In this document: piece after piece, positions 53,302-62,422 of the stretch
Layout: each line of letters opens with the position of its first letter
Numbering within the stretch: position 1 is the first letter of the stretch
Assembly (NCBI RefSeq): GCF_001870905.1
Contig: NZ_LNDC01000094.1
Span: 1-64,000 of the forward strand
Source of the DNA: Geitlerinema sp. PCC 9228
GTDB taxonomy: Bacteria > Cyanobacteriota > Cyanobacteriia > Cyanobacteriales > PCC-9228
Length of the DNA stretch: 64,000 nt
Direction of reading: 5' to 3'
The notes under the pieces: model-generated
What the model saw: only the letters and a program-made list of their open reading frames with translations
Databases searched by the model: none
What the model was told of the DNA's origin: nothing
Made by a program: the position numbers and the translations under genes

Positions 53302-55433
53302 CGAGAACGAACCCCAAACAAACGCATCCCATTCAACGTCACCAACAGCGAAGTACCCACATCTGCTACTACCGCTGCAATCAACCCGGCAATGCCAACA
53401 CTTGCCAACAGCAAAAACACCCCTTTGGTAACCAGCGAGAAAATAATATTCTGACGAATTGTCGCTACCGCCTGGCGAGAAAGCGCGATCGCGTAATCCA
53501 ACTGCCGCAAATCGTCACCCACCAACACAATATCCGCCGTCTCCAACGCCAAATCGTTGCGACCGATCGCAAAACTCACATCCGCAGCCGCCAGCGCCGG
53601 CGCATCGTTAATCCCATCGCCAACCATACCAATCGTATCTTGTTGCTGGCGCAATTCCTTAATTTCCGTTAGCTTATCCGGAGGCAGCAGTTCGGCGCGA
53701 TATTCCTTCATCCCCACATCAGCGGCAATTTGTTGGGCAACCGACCAGCGATCGCCCGTTAGCATCACCAAACGTTCGATTCCCGTTCGTTGCAACCGAT
53801 GGATGGCTTCTTTGGCTTCCACTCGCAAAGGATCGGCTAGCGCGATCGCCCCTAGCAACGTATCCGAAGTACCCACAAAAACCACCGTTTGCCCGGCATC
53901 CCGCCACGAAGCTTCCTCAGATGGTAAAGAAATGCCATACGCTGCCAGCAGGCGGTGGTTGCCTACCCAAACCTGACCCACATCGAGTTCGCCAGCAATC
54001 CCCAACCCTGGCCATACATTCACATTTTGGGGAGACTGCAAAACCAGGTTCTCTTCCTGACTGCGTTCCAAAATAGCACGGGCAAAGGGATGTTCGGAGG
54101 TTTGTTCCAAACTTGCTGCTAGAGATAGGATTTGTTCGGCGGTGGTATCTCCCAAAACATAAACTTGCTGTACCGAAGGACTGCCTTGCGTCAGGGTTCC
54201 GGTTTTATCAAAAGCCAAAGCTTGCATTTGCCCTGCCATTTCCAAGCCGTGACCGCCTTTAAACAAAACCCCCGCTTTGGTAGCAGCGCCAATAGCACTC
54301 ACAATGGAAACTGGTGTAGAAATCACCAAAGCACAAGGACAAGCAATTACTAACAATACCAAAGCTCGATACACCCATTCGGTGAGGGGTTGGGCGAACA
54401 GCAACGGGGGAACGATCGCGATCGCGATCGCGGTGCCAATGACGGCAGGCGTATAAATGGCGGCAAATTTATCTACCCACTGCTGGGCGGGCGCGCGGCT
54501 GGCTTGGGCGCTTTCCACCAAACGGACAATTTTGGCTAAGGTGGTATCTTCGCAAGTGCGCGTCACTTCTACTTCTAGATATCCCGCCTGGTTCAAAGTT
54601 CCGCCAAAGATTTCATCGCCAATCGACTTATCTGCTGGTACCGATTCGCCAGTAATCGCTGACTCGTCTATAGAACTGGTCCCGGAAACCACCGTACCAT
54701 CCAAAGCAATGCGCTGTCCCGGACGTACCAACAAGCGATCGCCTGCGACAATTTCTTCGATCTGCAGTTCGACTTCTTCCTCACCCCGACGAACGGTAGC
54801 GGTGGTGGGAGTGAGTGCCATCAAATCCTGAATGGCGCGGCGGGTTCTGCCCAGGGCAAAGCTTTGCAAGTTGGTTCCCAGAGAAAACAGAAAGACCACC
54901 ATCACGCCTTCCACCCACTCGCCTAAAATGACTGCCCCCACAGCAGATACGGTCATCAGCAAATTCATATCCGCTTTGCCGGATTTCAAAGCAATCCAAC
55001 CAGCGCGCGCCACACGCCAACCAGCGGTGACGATGCTGATGCTGTAAAATATCTGCCATATCCAAGCATCCAACCCAGCCAACTGCGCCCAACCGCCTAA
55101 CAAAAATCCCAAACCAGCCAGCAACAGTTCCTGACCGCGACGGGTGAACAGCCAAAATTGCCAGACAGAGGGCGATTTGGTAGAAGTTGCTGCCGGCGTA
55201 GTGGCGGCGGTTTTGAAGCGATAGCCCAAGGCTTCTACGCGCTGGCGAATTTCGGTTTCTGTGGTTTCTTCGCTGTTGTAAGCTACTTCCAGCTTGCTGT
55301 TGCTAAAAGAAACTGTAGCTTTGCGAATTCCGCTAGCCCCATCCAAATGAGATTGGATGGTTTGGGCGCAGTTGGGACAATCCATCCCTTCCACTTGGGC
55401 TTGTAATGTTTTGAGTGTAGGGTTCGATTGCAT
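53298..55433 (-). CDS. heavy-metal P1B-type ATPase (Zn/Cd/Co/Pb class)
   Basis: The product is 711 residues: N-terminal HMA domain with GMDCPNC (Cys19/Cys22), six to eight membrane helices, TGES (261-264), the CPC motif at 365-367 in VIACPCALVIS, phospho-acceptor Asp409 in DKTGTLT, and GDGINDAPAL. The CPC together with a C-terminal DVGTSLL suits Zn2+/Cd2+/Pb2+ export. It is divergent from an ArsR/CmtR-like gene, and an operator-like palindrome lies before its start. The 3' part is duplicated in a remnant at 51778-51951. Confidence 0.92.
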   Translation of the reverse strand: MQSNPTLKTLQAQVEGMDCPNCAQTIQSHLDGASGIRKATVSFSNSKLEVAYNSEETTETEIRQRVEALGYRFKTAATTPAATSTKSPSVWQFWLFTRRGQELLLAGLGFLLGGWAQLAGLDAWIWQIFYSISIVTAGWRVARAGWIALKSGKADMNLLMTVSAVGAVILGEWVEGVMVVFLFSLGTNLQSFALGRTRRAIQDLMALTPTTATVRRGEEEVELQIEEIVAGDRLLVRPGQRIALDGTVVSGTSSIDESAITGESVPADKSIGDEIFGGTLNQAGYLEVEVTRTCEDTTLAKIVRLVESAQASRAPAQQWVDKFAAIYTPAVIGTAIAIAIVPPLLFAQPLTEWVYRALVLLVIACPCALVISTPVSIVSAIGAATKAGVLFKGGHGLEMAGQMQALAFDKTGTLTQGSPSVQQVYVLGDTTAEQILSLAASLEQTSEHPFARAILERSQEENLVLQSPQNVNVWPGLGIAGELDVGQVWVGNHRLLAAYGISLPSEEASWRDAGQTVVFVGTSDTLLGAIALADPLRVEAKEAIHRLQRTGIERLVMLTGDRWSVAQQIAADVGMKEYRAELLPPDKLTEIKELRQQQDTIGMVGDGINDAPALAAADVSFAIGRNDLALETADIVLVGDDLRQLDYAIALSRQAVATIRQNIIFSLVTKGVFLLLASVGIAGLIAAVVADVGTSLLVTLNGMRLFGVRSR

Positions 55434-55488
55434 AGGGCAACCTCAATCGGTGGATGGCGCTGGATAACGTACCAGCTAATATTAGTAT

Positions 55489-55504
55489 ATACTGATATCA
55501 GTAT
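55489..55504. promoter_or_regulatory. perfect palindrome ATACTGATATCAGTAT, likely ArsR-type operator
   Basis: A 16-bp perfect inverted repeat lies 56 bases upstream of the ATPase start and about 104 bases before the ArsR-family start. A related half-site (TGCTGATAT) follows at about 55506. Position between the divergent genes makes it the best operator candidate. The binding protein is inferred. Confidence 0.55.
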
Positions 55505-55607
55505 TTGCTGATATGTTAACAAAACCTAACGCTACAGGCAAGGGATTTTTTCGAGAAATTGTTAATTTTTGAGGTAGAATAAAGAGGGAATGATTATCAT
55601 TATTTTT

Positions 55608-55946
55608 ATGCTAGCGGCAGACAAACATACATCCGATGACATGGTGGGGGTGAAGGCGAAGCTGTTTCGCGGCTTGGCGGATACGTCGCGACTGGCGATT
55701 TTGCTGGCTTTGCGCGATCGCCCCCTCAGCGTCAGCGAACTGGTTGCCACCACCGGTTTGACCCAATCCAACGTTTCCAATCACCTTGCCTGTTTGCGCG
55801 GTTGCAATTTGGTAATCACCGAACGGCAAGGACGATATGTGGTATACAGATTGAGCGACGAACGGGTGGCAGAATTTTTAGACATGGCCGATGACTTGCT
55901 GGCGAATGTGGCTTTGGGGGTCCAACAGTGCCCTCACACTAGCTAA
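55608..55946 (+). CDS. ArsR/SmtB-family metal sensor, CmtR-like
   Basis: The product is 112 residues from MLAADKHTSDDMV (ATG at 55608; an ATG at 55590 gives an Ile-rich extension and has its Shine-Dalgarno too close). Winged helix with LADTSRLAILLAL and TGLTQSNVSNHLACLRGCNLV. Cys62-x3-Cys66 in the recognition helix and Cys108 near the C-terminus match the three thiolate ligands of CmtR-type Cd/Pb sensors. It probably represses the divergent ATPase until metal binds. Upstream TGATTATCATTATT also looks Fur-box-like. Confidence 0.85.
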   Translation: MLAADKHTSDDMVGVKAKLFRGLADTSRLAILLALRDRPLSVSELVATTGLTQSNVSNHLACLRGCNLVITERQGRYVVYRLSDERVAEFLDMADDLLANVALGVQQCPHTS

Positions 55947-55960
55947 TCATGGTTGCAAAT

Positions 55961-58900
55961 TCAGACCACCGCGCCTAAGGTTTGCAACGTCGCAATCGTC
56001 GCTGGGGTGATGCCGCGAACCCCAGTTAGCTTCATGCCTTCGTAAAGGCGTTTGGCGATTAACACTTGGATGCATTCTCCGGTTTTCACGCGCCAAATAC
56101 GGACGGTTTGGTCTTGAGAACCAGATGCCAGAAAGTCTCCGTTGGGATGGAAGGCAACGGCAGAAACCAAGTGAGAATGTCCGACGCAAACGCGATCGCA
56201 CTCACCGATAACCGTATTCCAAATTCTCACCGTGCGATCGTGAGCTGCACTAGCCAACCACCGACCGTCTGGGGAAAAGGCAACCGCAAACACCCAGTTG
56301 GTATGTCCGATGTAGGTTTGCAAGCATTCTCCCGTAGTTATATCCCACAGTTTGATAGTTCGATCGGTACTGCAACTAGCAAGTCGTTTGCCATCGGGAT
56401 GAAAAGCAACCCCCCAAATCCGGCTGGTATGCCCTTGTAAAGTTTTCCAGCAACGACCGGAATCTACCTCCCACAATTGAATCTTTTGGTCAACGCCACA
56501 ACTCGCCAAAAGCTCTCCATGGGGATGAAAGGCAACGCCCAGAAGTTTTTTGCTGTGTCCGGTGAGGGTTTGCAAGCATTGTCCCGTACGCATATCCCAA
56601 AGTTTTACCGTACAATCGGCACTGACACTGGCTAAAATCTGTCCTTGGGGATGAAAAGCCACCGCATCGATCCAATCCGCGTGACCTTGCAAGACTTGAA
56701 AGCACGTCCCGGTTCTAACTTGCCACAGGCGAATCGAGGAATCCGTACTGCCGCTAGCGAGAATTTCCCCGTCGGGACTGAAAGCCAAGGAATAGATAAA
56801 ATCGGTATGTCCTTGCAAAGTTTGCCAGCATTCTCCTGCTGGCCAGTGCCACAGCCGGATACTTTTGTCGTTGCTGCCGCTGGCGAGAAGATCGCCAACT
56901 TGCATCTCGTCGTTCGAGGATTCTTGAGGACAAAACGCCACGGGAAGCGCCCAATCGGTGTGTCCGTACCAAGTTTTCAAACACTGTCCCTTTTGATAGT
57001 CCCACAAGCGTAAGGTTTGGTCCAAACTAACACAGGCAAGGGTGCGGTCGTCGGCGCAAATGGCAACGCAGCAGACTTCGTTGCTTTGTCCGCAGAGGGT
57101 TTTGAGGCAGGTAGAACTGTAGCGGTCCCAAAATTTAACCGTGCGATCGCCGCTGCCGCTGACAATGGTATCTCCTGCGGGATTGAACGCCACAGAATAA
57201 ATAATATCTTGATGTCCCGTATAGGTTTGCAAACAGGTTCCGCTTTGGCAGTCCCACAGTTTGATGGTAAAATCGTTACCGGCACTGGCTAATACATCCC
57301 CATCGGGACCAAACGCGATCGCGCGAACCCATCCCATTTCATCTGTCAAACTCCTGATACAAATGCCCCCGCTAGCATCCCAAAACTTAATTGTGCCATC
57401 GGCGCTGCTGCTAGCAATGAAACGACCCTCGGGAGAAAAAGCGACAGAACTCACCCAATTGCTGTGACCGCTGAGGGTTTGCAAGCAGCGACCATCGCGA
57501 ACGTGCCAAATTTTCACCGTGCGATCGCCGCTGGCACTGGCTAGCTTTTCCCCATCAGGGCTATAAGCCACCGCAAAAACCTCGTGTGCGTGTCCGACCA
57601 GCGTTTTAATACAAACACCATCCCCAACATTCCAAATTTTAATGGTTTCGTCGGCACCGCAACTGGCGAAAGTCAGCCCATCCGGGGCAAAGGTAACAAA
57701 ACGCACCCAGTTCTCATGTCCCCGACAGATGTACAATAGTTTTCCCGAGGGAACTTCCCACACGCGGACATTGCAATCGGTATCGCAAGTTGCCAACAAC
57801 TGACCATTGGGGGAAAATGCTGCCGATAAAATATTGCCCAAGGTTTCGGTAAACACGCAGCGAGACAAATCGGAGTTGGTAAAGTCCACATCGTGCAGTC
57901 GTATTCCCTGCAAATACGCTTGCCAGACCGTCAGCTGCGAACAATCCAATCCCGTCAGGTCTGCTTTGGCTTGAGCCAGTAAATTCAGCACATTGCCCGC
58001 CGCATAGCCAGTTTCCCGGGGGGATTTGCCGCGCAATCTCGGCAAAATATTTTGCAAATAATGGCGGAGATTGTTTGTCTCTCCCCAAGTGACAGCAAGC
58101 TGTTCTACAATGGGTTGTACGATGAGATTGGCTTGGGTTTCCCGAATGTAGTCTTTGGCGGTAGCTTGCAGCAAGGCATGGGTAACAAAAATGGGAGATG
58201 GCAGGTGGTTGGGTGGTTCTTGACTGGCATTGGCTAGGGTTTCCAGGGCCGTACAAACTTGTTCGACGAACCGTATGGTGGCATATTCCATTACCACTGG
58301 CTGTTGGGTGAACCCAGTACTACTTTTTTCAATCAGAGAACGACGTTGCAGGGAATGTAAAGATTCTACCAAATCCCGCGGGGGAACAGCGATCGCCAAA
58401 TCGGCTTGCAGCTGCCCTAGGGTGACCGATTCGCGCGCGATCGCCAGCCAGTACATCAAATGGTATTCTATAGGGGTCAATCGCCGAAACTGCTGTTCCA
58501 ACAACGTACGAATATCGTCGAACAAGAACGTACCTTGCTGGGTGGTATTTAAAAACTCGGGAATATTGCTGTCAAAGTAGTCGCGAACTGCAGAAGCTAC
58601 AATTTTCAGCGCCAGGGGATTGCCAGAGTAGCGAGAAATGAGGGTTTGCCAGTGGTTTTCAGTGGCGGTAAAGGTTCCTTTCAGATTAAACAACTGCCGA
58701 CCTTCGTTTTCTGCCAAACCGCTGACTTGAAACGATCGCACTGGCAGGCTTTCTCCCTCCCACATGGCTATCCCTTGGGGTTTTTCCCGGGAAGTAAGCA
58801 GCAAACAGCTTTGGTGGCTGGTTTCCGCCACACACTGCAAAAACTGTCCGTAACCTTCGTACCCTTGGCGATAGTCTCCCGTGCGATCGCCGGGTTGTAA

Positions 58901-59602
58901 AATGGATTCAACATTATCCAAAACCAACAAACAGCGATAGCGTCGCAAATAATCCAACAGTTTGCTCATTTGGCGTTCCCAACCATCTGGCAAACGAATT
59001 TCCTGTTGTTGCGAGAAAAACTGAATGCAGTCGGTAAGAATTTCTTCGATTCCGGGAGCATTGCGCAGCGATCGCCAAATGATATATTGAAAACAGCGAT
59101 CGTTAGAGACATGTTGCCCGCGCATTTCTGCAATTTCCCTGGCTACCTTCACCGCCAAAGCACTCTTGCCAATGCCTCCCATTCCCAATAGGGTGACCAA
59201 CCGGCAATTTTCTGCAAAAATCCATCGTTCGATCGTTTGTAACGCCGCCTCGCGACCGTAAAAAATAGAAACATCCGGCGCATCTCCCCAATCGGTATAG
59301 AACTGCCACTCCACCGATGCCTGCAATGGGTCGCTACCTTCGATAACTTCCTGCCAATCAATCTCAAGAACCTGGCAGTATGCCTTAAACGCTTCTTCGT
59401 TAATGGGTGTTTTTCCCGCCAAAAATCGCTTCCAGGTTCCCTCGGAAATGCCGGCAGCGAAAACGCCATCGTCTTCCCAAGATACCCCCAAAACCTTGCT
59501 AGCTTCTTCCAACCAACGGAAGCTGCTAGCCGACCAGCCTTTTTGACAGCGCGATCGCTTGATGCGTATGAGTCCTTGCGGTGAAGCTTTCAGCGTAGCC
59601 AT
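55961..59602 (-). CDS. NB-ARC STAND ATPase with fourteen WD40 repeats
   Basis: The product is 1213 residues. The N-terminal 90 residues (ISEGTWKRFLAGKTPINEEAF, then QVLEIDWQEV) form the short helical module found ahead of many cyanobacterial NB-ARC proteins. The NB-ARC ATPase spans about 110-400: P-loop GMGGIGKSAL (140-149), Walker B CLLVLDNVESIL. A helical region follows, then fourteen WD repeats (about 590-1180), enough for two seven-bladed propellers, and the tail RLYEGMKLTGVRGITPATIA. STAND proteins are signal-activated switches; the trigger and output are unknown. No effector domain is obvious. Confidence 0.88.
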   Translation of the reverse strand: MATLKASPQGLIRIKRSRCQKGWSASSFRWLEEASKVLGVSWEDDGVFAAGISEGTWKRFLAGKTPINEEAFKAYCQVLEIDWQEVIEGSDPLQASVEWQFYTDWGDAPDVSIFYGREAALQTIERWIFAENCRLVTLLGMGGIGKSALAVKVAREIAEMRGQHVSNDRCFQYIIWRSLRNAPGIEEILTDCIQFFSQQQEIRLPDGWERQMSKLLDYLRRYRCLLVLDNVESILQPGDRTGDYRQGYEGYGQFLQCVAETSHQSCLLLTSREKPQGIAMWEGESLPVRSFQVSGLAENEGRQLFNLKGTFTATENHWQTLISRYSGNPLALKIVASAVRDYFDSNIPEFLNTTQQGTFLFDDIRTLLEQQFRRLTPIEYHLMYWLAIARESVTLGQLQADLAIAVPPRDLVESLHSLQRRSLIEKSSTGFTQQPVVMEYATIRFVEQVCTALETLANASQEPPNHLPSPIFVTHALLQATAKDYIRETQANLIVQPIVEQLAVTWGETNNLRHYLQNILPRLRGKSPRETGYAAGNVLNLLAQAKADLTGLDCSQLTVWQAYLQGIRLHDVDFTNSDLSRCVFTETLGNILSAAFSPNGQLLATCDTDCNVRVWEVPSGKLLYICRGHENWVRFVTFAPDGLTFASCGADETIKIWNVGDGVCIKTLVGHAHEVFAVAYSPDGEKLASASGDRTVKIWHVRDGRCLQTLSGHSNWVSSVAFSPEGRFIASSSADGTIKFWDASGGICIRSLTDEMGWVRAIAFGPDGDVLASAGNDFTIKLWDCQSGTCLQTYTGHQDIIYSVAFNPAGDTIVSGSGDRTVKFWDRYSSTCLKTLCGQSNEVCCVAICADDRTLACVSLDQTLRLWDYQKGQCLKTWYGHTDWALPVAFCPQESSNDEMQVGDLLASGSNDKSIRLWHWPAGECWQTLQGHTDFIYSLAFSPDGEILASGSTDSSIRLWQVRTGTCFQVLQGHADWIDAVAFHPQGQILASVSADCTVKLWDMRTGQCLQTLTGHSKKLLGVAFHPHGELLASCGVDQKIQLWEVDSGRCWKTLQGHTSRIWGVAFHPDGKRLASCSTDRTIKLWDITTGECLQTYIGHTNWVFAVAFSPDGRWLASAAHDRTVRIWNTVIGECDRVCVGHSHLVSAVAFHPNGDFLASGSQDQTVRIWRVKTGECIQVLIAKRLYEGMKLTGVRGITPATIATLQTLGAVV

Positions 59603-60250
59603 GATATCAATAAGTTTTTGACTGGAAGTAGAAAAGGGTAGGCAAGGTACAAAGAAAATCGTACTCTGCCTAGATATCGATTGGTGAATCTACCGCTTGC
59701 GGCGTTTCGCAATATCTCATGGAACGATGCCGCCTTGCCGTTTTCTTAGAAACCTGTTCGTTGGTTGGGAATTCCCAAATAGAGGAAAACGAGGCGTCAA
59801 GCTTCTTGTTGGCTGCCAGCGCATATGTCCACCTAGCTTGTATGTCAAATTGTAATGAAATTTTCCCGCAAAGTGCCAAATTTGTTTACAAAAAAATACA
59901 ATCTTGCTGGCAAGATCGCATTGAATAAAATTGTTTTGATACAAGCAAGCTGCTGCAAGATGTTTTGGGGGCGCAATTTTTTTACAAAGCCATTTCCGAA
60001 ATTTGCCAATTTTTCTGGCAGAGGCGTTTTGCGAAGCATCCCTACCCAAACATCCCGATTATTTCTTACAGATTTTTAGAACAATGATATAGAACCATCC
60101 ACAGGAAATGGTCAAAATCAACAATCATTTATTTATAAATCACTTTATAAAGATAAAATAATAATTAAAGTTAACTATGACAAGCTGTCTTTTGACGCTT
60201 TGAGGATTTTTCTCTATACTACTTTATTGCTAGAAATCAAGAAAATTTTT
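59603..60250. other. 648-bp intergenic region
   Basis: Holds the promoter side of the NB-ARC gene and of the decapeptide-repeat gene. Contains a degraded family 1 MITE (59988-60090). ORFs of up to 110 residues here show no family likeness and were not annotated. Confidence 0.5.
59988..60090 (+). mobile_element. MITE-like element, family 1, degraded copy C
   Basis: Matches the family in order: CCATTTCCGAAA, then TTTTCTGGCAGAGGCG, CCCTAC, and TCCCGATTATTTCTTACAGATTTTTAG (compare CCCCAATTATTCCTTGCAGATTTTTAA) before ATGATAT. About 40 bases of the centre are missing. Confidence 0.65.
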
Positions 60251-60823
60251 ATGAATTCCTGCGAACAAGAAAAGAAAAAACGCCAACTCGTTTCGGTTGG
60301 TATTGGCGCTCACGGTATAATTGCCATTGGCATTGGTGCCCATGGTATTATTGCTATTGGTGTGTCTGCCCATGGTTTAATTGCGATCGCGATTATTCCC
60401 ATGGGGGTCATTTCTATTGGTGTAATTTCCATGGGAGTTTTTAGTGTGGGGGCAGTTTCCATGGGAATTGTTACCCTATCTTCGATGGGAATGGGTCTCT
60501 ATCAATTTCCCCAAAAACCCAAATCCCACGATATGGAAATGGGGCATTTCAATTTACAAAAATTTCCCCTTGCCAACACCACTCCTTCGTTTCTCCCAAT
60601 GGCAGAAACCTTGGAAAAAAATGATTTGGTTGTGGTAACAAAATACGCTACCAGGCCTGTTTTCCAAACCAAAGAATTTCAAAGCGGCAATACTTGTACG
60701 GTTGCCCAGTTGCAAACTTTGCCATCTCCAAATACAGCAATTTCCTTCTTGCCTTCTCCCGGTGTGGCTATTTTTTCCTTGGTTCTATATTTGCTGGGCA
60801 TGAAATTATGGCAACGCCGATAG
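60251..60823 (+). CDS. protein with seven glycine-rich decapeptide repeats
   Basis: The product is 190 residues from MNSCEQEKKKRQLVSV; an upstream ATG at 60200 adds 17 residues. From residue about 15 there are seven ten-residue units of the type IGIGAHGIIA / IGVISMGVFS, with His replaced by Met after the third. The period of ten with Gly at fixed positions suggests a beta-helical or sheet stack in the membrane or envelope. The C-terminus has a hydrophobic helix (PSPGVAIFSLVLYLLGM) plus a basic end, like a tail anchor. The function is unknown. Confidence 0.6.
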   Translation: MNSCEQEKKKRQLVSVGIGAHGIIAIGIGAHGIIAIGVSAHGLIAIAIIPMGVISIGVISMGVFSVGAVSMGIVTLSSMGMGLYQFPQKPKSHDMEMGHFNLQKFPLANTTPSFLPMAETLEKNDLVVVTKYATRPVFQTKEFQSGNTCTVAQLQTLPSPNTAISFLPSPGVAIFSLVLYLLGMKLWQRR

Positions 60824-60992
60824 AAAAGCGATCGCATTTTTGGGGATAATAGTATTTTTTTTTGGCGATACTCAATCTAGCAAGAGGGGCGTTTTGAGAA
60901 ACGCCCCACAAAGATGCACCTAACCATCAAAACAGTCAACCCTTCCCCAAAACAAATATTCGCAATATTTTTGATTGGAAGAGACAATGCAT

Positions 60993-62063
60993 TTATTCGC
61001 AGCTCACGCCATCCAGCATGTTATCAATTTGCGGTGTATTGGAACTGGTTTCCTGCAAAGGCCAGTTGCTGCTGCTATCTTCACCAATCCAATCCCAAGA
61101 ACCTTCCCGGAAAGAACCATTTTTAGAGAAAAATTCCCAATGGAACCATCCCGTGCGATCGCCATTTGTAAAACGACCAACAAAAGAATTTCCATCCCAC
61201 ATACCGGCTAAGATACCTTTATCGGCATAATCGCCAATGAGAAATAAATCTCGGGCCATAATTTCTACTTGACCATAGGGAGAATTGTAGGTACCGTCAA
61301 ATACCGTGCGTTCGTTATCTATGATGGATGTTGTAGACCCATTTCGAGTAAAATTCTGTAGCTGTTCTACTGTATTGGCAGTACGATTTCCTTGCCAATT
61401 TCGATCTAAATCATTGCCCTGCCAAGCCCATTTTCCTCGAAACTTGCCAGCATCGGACATATTAAAGCGAAAAATGCCATTGCGATCGCCATTGGTGAAA
61501 ACACCAGCCACGCAACTATCTTTGGTTTTGCCTAGCATAATACCTTGGTTGGCATAGTCGCCAATTACATAATTTTGTATTTGGTACAGGCGCAGTTCGC
61601 CAAAGTTGGTATCCCAAACACCCGTAAAATCGGTGTTATTATTGCTACTGCGATCGCTATTTTGACGTTGAATTTGCGTATTGCAAAACGTACCTGTTTC
61701 TTGGGAATTGTTGCGCGGATGTTGGTAAAAAATATAAACCATATTGCGACTGGCATTCAGTCCAATTTGGGTAATAGGCGTATTGGCATTGCTGCCACCA
61801 CCAGCACCAATGTAGCTGTCGTTTCCTGCAACCGGTCCGCGAACGGCCGTACCGTTATCAAATGTAATGGAACCTTGGGCTACTTGATAGGTACCGTTGT
61901 CGGTTTGAAAGTACACCAAAAATCGATCGTTGTCTCGTTGAAAGTTAAACTGTAAGTTATTGCATTTGGCAATCCAAGTCTCGGCAGAAGCTGGCGTTGC
62001 CGTCAGCCCTACAAACAGAGAAGCTAGCGGCGAGAAAACGAAAAAGAATTTGGTTAAGTTCAT
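60993..62063 (-). CDS. secreted protein with duplicated FTGVW-type domain
   Basis: About 356 residues from MNLTKFFFVFSPLA (GGAGA upstream; the ATG-less frame to 62195 adds 44 unlikely residues). A signal peptide ends near PASA. Two similar domains (about 145-230 and 255-340) share GDYA-GI, then FTNGDR-G-F, and a W-rich end (KWAWQGNDLDRNW; GSWDWIGEDSSSNW). The duplication is internal. Role unknown; an exported binding protein is plausible. Confidence 0.65.
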   Translation of the reverse strand: MNLTKFFFVFSPLASLFVGLTATPASAETWIAKCNNLQFNFQRDNDRFLVYFQTDNGTYQVAQGSITFDNGTAVRGPVAGNDSYIGAGGGSNANTPITQIGLNASRNMVYIFYQHPRNNSQETGTFCNTQIQRQNSDRSSNNNTDFTGVWDTNFGELRLYQIQNYVIGDYANQGIMLGKTKDSCVAGVFTNGDRNGIFRFNMSDAGKFRGKWAWQGNDLDRNWQGNRTANTVEQLQNFTRNGSTTSIIDNERTVFDGTYNSPYGQVEIMARDLFLIGDYADKGILAGMWDGNSFVGRFTNGDRTGWFHWEFFSKNGSFREGSWDWIGEDSSSNWPLQETSSNTPQIDNMLDGVSCE

Positions 62064-62422
62064 AAAACAAGTATCTCCGAAAAATAGAGCGCTGGAAATT
62101 AGGTAAAAATTCTTAAATTTATAGTCAATCGCTCCAATTTGGTTTGACTCAATTGACCAATAGGTATAACGTATTGATTCTTGATTTATCCACAAACAAT
62201 GAAGAATTGATAAGATTTTGATAAGCGCGAATATTTTTGCTGGAAAGCTGCATAAACGAACAATACTGACTCTAATATAATATTTTTAGAAAGTGAAACG
62301 ATATATAACTAGAAAACTGTCAAGGGAAGGCTGGACCGAACGAGCGATCGTTTGTCCTGTAGCACATGGTAAAGTACAATTGCCATAAAAATGCTAAGTT
62401 TTAGATAAATGGAAAAATATCT
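62064..62422. other. intergenic region, no feature recognised
   Basis: This AT-rich 359-base gap separates the secreted protein and DUF72 genes, which are divergent, and so contains both promoters. Nothing specific could be read. Confidence 0.45.

Noticed and set aside
59717-60079. ORFs of 64-110 residues on both strands between the NB-ARC and decapeptide genes
   Set aside because: They cover the degraded MITE and have no ribosome site; composition is that of AT-rich non-coding DNA.
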